A DNA stretch of 15,889 bases, from positions 1-15,889 of the forward strand of contig JBOFTV010000080.1 in the NCBI GenBank assembly GCA_051652245.1, in the 5' to 3' direction. Each line of letters starts with the position of its first letter. Position 1 is the first letter of the stretch. This DNA is from BHER01 sp051652245. Lineage in GTDB: Bacteria > Bacillota_I > Bacilli_A > Culicoidibacterales > Culicoidibacteraceae. Both the position numbers and the translations under genes were made by a program. The notes under the pieces are model-generated. The model did no database searches, had not been told where the DNA came from, and saw only the letters and a list, made by a program, of their open reading frames with translations. This document shows positions 15,321 through 15,889 of this stretch, in pieces.

Positions 15321-15740
15321 ATGTATAGGGTGAAAAAAGAGGTTGAAGTTCGATATGCTGAAACAGATCAAATGGGTGTAGTATATCATGCAAATTATTT
15401 GATTTGGTTAGAACTAGGGAGAACAGCGCTGATAGATAAGCTAGGGTATAATTATGTGACGATGGAGACAGCAGGCTTTATTGCACCAATTGTTAATGTT
15501 GAACTGGAATATAAGCACGCAGCAGTTTACGGTGAGGTTGTAACTGTCGAGACGGGAATCAAGAAAGTGTCACCATTTAGAACAACATATGTTTCAGAAA
15601 TTTATAATCAGGCGGGTGTCTTATGTCTAAAAGCTGAAGTTACAGCTACTTGTGTGAGTAAAGCTGATTTTAAGCTTAGATCATTTAAAAAAATATTTCC
15701 AGAGTGGTTTAAAGCGTATCAGGATATAGCAGAAAATTAA
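15321..15740 (+). CDS. Acyl-CoA thioesterase, 4HBT hotdog fold (YbgC/FadM type)
   Basis: A 139-residue single hotdog-domain protein of the 4-hydroxybenzoyl-CoA thioesterase family, which hydrolyses acyl-CoA thioesters in the cytoplasm. The N-terminal signature RYAETDQMGVVYHANYLIWL (11-30) contains the catalytic Asp16 and the conserved His23; the helix ELGRTALIDKLG and the strand segment VNVELEYKHAAVYGEVV follow. Length matches the family. AAGGGGATG (15306-15314) is the RBS, overlapping the serS end, and the gap to serS is only 13 bases, so it is probably cotranscribed. The natural substrate cannot be read from sequence; short- to medium-chain acyl-CoA is the usual range. Confidence 0.9.
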   Translation: MYRVKKEVEVRYAETDQMGVVYHANYLIWLELGRTALIDKLGYNYVTMETAGFIAPIVNVELEYKHAAVYGEVVTVETGIKKVSPFRTTYVSEIYNQAGVLCLKAEVTATCVSKADFKLRSFKKIFPEWFKAYQDIAEN

Positions 15741-15751
15741 AAACAATAATC

Positions 15752-15889
15752 TGTCAAGCGTATATTAAAATGTCCCACGAAAATCTAAACATGAGCCTCA
15801 AAACTGGCCCTATGTTTTTGGGAATTGGAGTAAGATAAAAACGAACTTCTTCGCCACGGATGAGTCATGGGCGGAATATATTTGACTTT
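15752..15889 (-). mobile_element. Probable insertion-sequence end, cut by the window edge
   Basis: Eleven bases after the thioesterase stop comes TGTCAAGCGTATATTAAAAT followed by GTCCCAC. It begins with TG and has the look of an insertion-sequence terminal repeat. A transposase-like reading frame on the minus strand ends just inside it. The other end is outside the window, so no inverted partner can be shown. Confidence 0.45.
15785..15889 (-). CDS. C-terminal end of a transposase-like protein (partial)
   Basis: The minus strand is open from the window edge to a TAG at 15785-15787, 34 codons. It reads KVKYIPPMTHPWRRSSF, then a Ser-rich part and QKHRASFEAHV. The pattern of P..HPW....F followed by a basic QKHR stretch resembles the C-terminal tail of some DDE transposases (IS1202/ISNCY-like), by memory of the pattern only. 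The position just inside a TG-starting repeat fits an element whose transposase ends close to its terminus. The family is uncertain. Confidence 0.4.
   Translation of the reverse strand, partial: KVKYIPPMTHPWRRSSFLSYSNSQKHRASFEAHV

Noticed and set aside
1..15889. CRISPR array, tRNA or rRNA genes, toxin-antitoxin or defence genes
   Set aside because: No spaced repeat array, no RNA-gene signature and no such protein motifs were seen.

Overview
The window is the chromosomal replication-origin neighbourhood of an AT-rich, low-GC Gram-positive bacterium (Bacillota, Bacilli-like). Evidence is the gene order dnaA-dnaN-yaaA-recF-gyrB-gyrA-dacA-serS on one strand, DnaA-box clusters on both sides of dnaA, parS-like palindromes, AGGAGG-type ribosome binding sites and a T-box leader on serS. 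I cannot name the genus. No gene ends in TGA, but all read full length under the standard bacterial code.

Layout. 1-1154: a broken IS66-family transposase copy (A) on the minus strand. 1154-1663: hairpins and the upstream half of oriC. 1664-3070: dnaA. 3071-3411: the downstream half of oriC with DnaA boxes, a DnaA-trio-like tract and dnaN promoters. 3412-7802: dnaN, yaaA, recF and gyrB, tightly packed and probably one operon. 7803-8001: two hairpins and the gyrA promoter. 8002-10470: gyrA. 10523-11905: a D-alanyl-D-alanine carboxypeptidase (dacA-like). 11912-13645: an intergenic desert holding a parS-like site, a very decayed IS66 fossil (C) and then a better preserved broken IS66 copy (B), both on the plus strand. 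13691-14038: a parS-like site, a strong promoter and a serine T-box leader. 14039-15740: serS and a hotdog-fold acyl-CoA thioesterase. 15752-15889: what looks like the end of another insertion sequence on the minus strand.

How it works together. DnaA would bind both box clusters and open the AT-rich tract downstream of dnaA. DnaN, RecF and the two gyrase subunits supply clamp, repair and supercoiling functions. The parS-like sites would load ParB next to the origin for segregation. DacA trims peptidoglycan. SerS is controlled by uncharged tRNA-Ser through its T-box.

Most notable points: (1) three parS-like palindromes lie between gyrA and serS, one of them inside the dacA signal-peptide coding region; (2) two related IS66 remnants in inverted orientation bracket the whole origin block, and an older third fossil abuts one of them; (3) GyrA has Gly where most bacteria have Asp/Glu in the quinolone-resistance region; (4) perfect or near-perfect hairpins lie between gyrB and gyrA. 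I saw no CRISPR array, defence island or obviously new multi-gene system.
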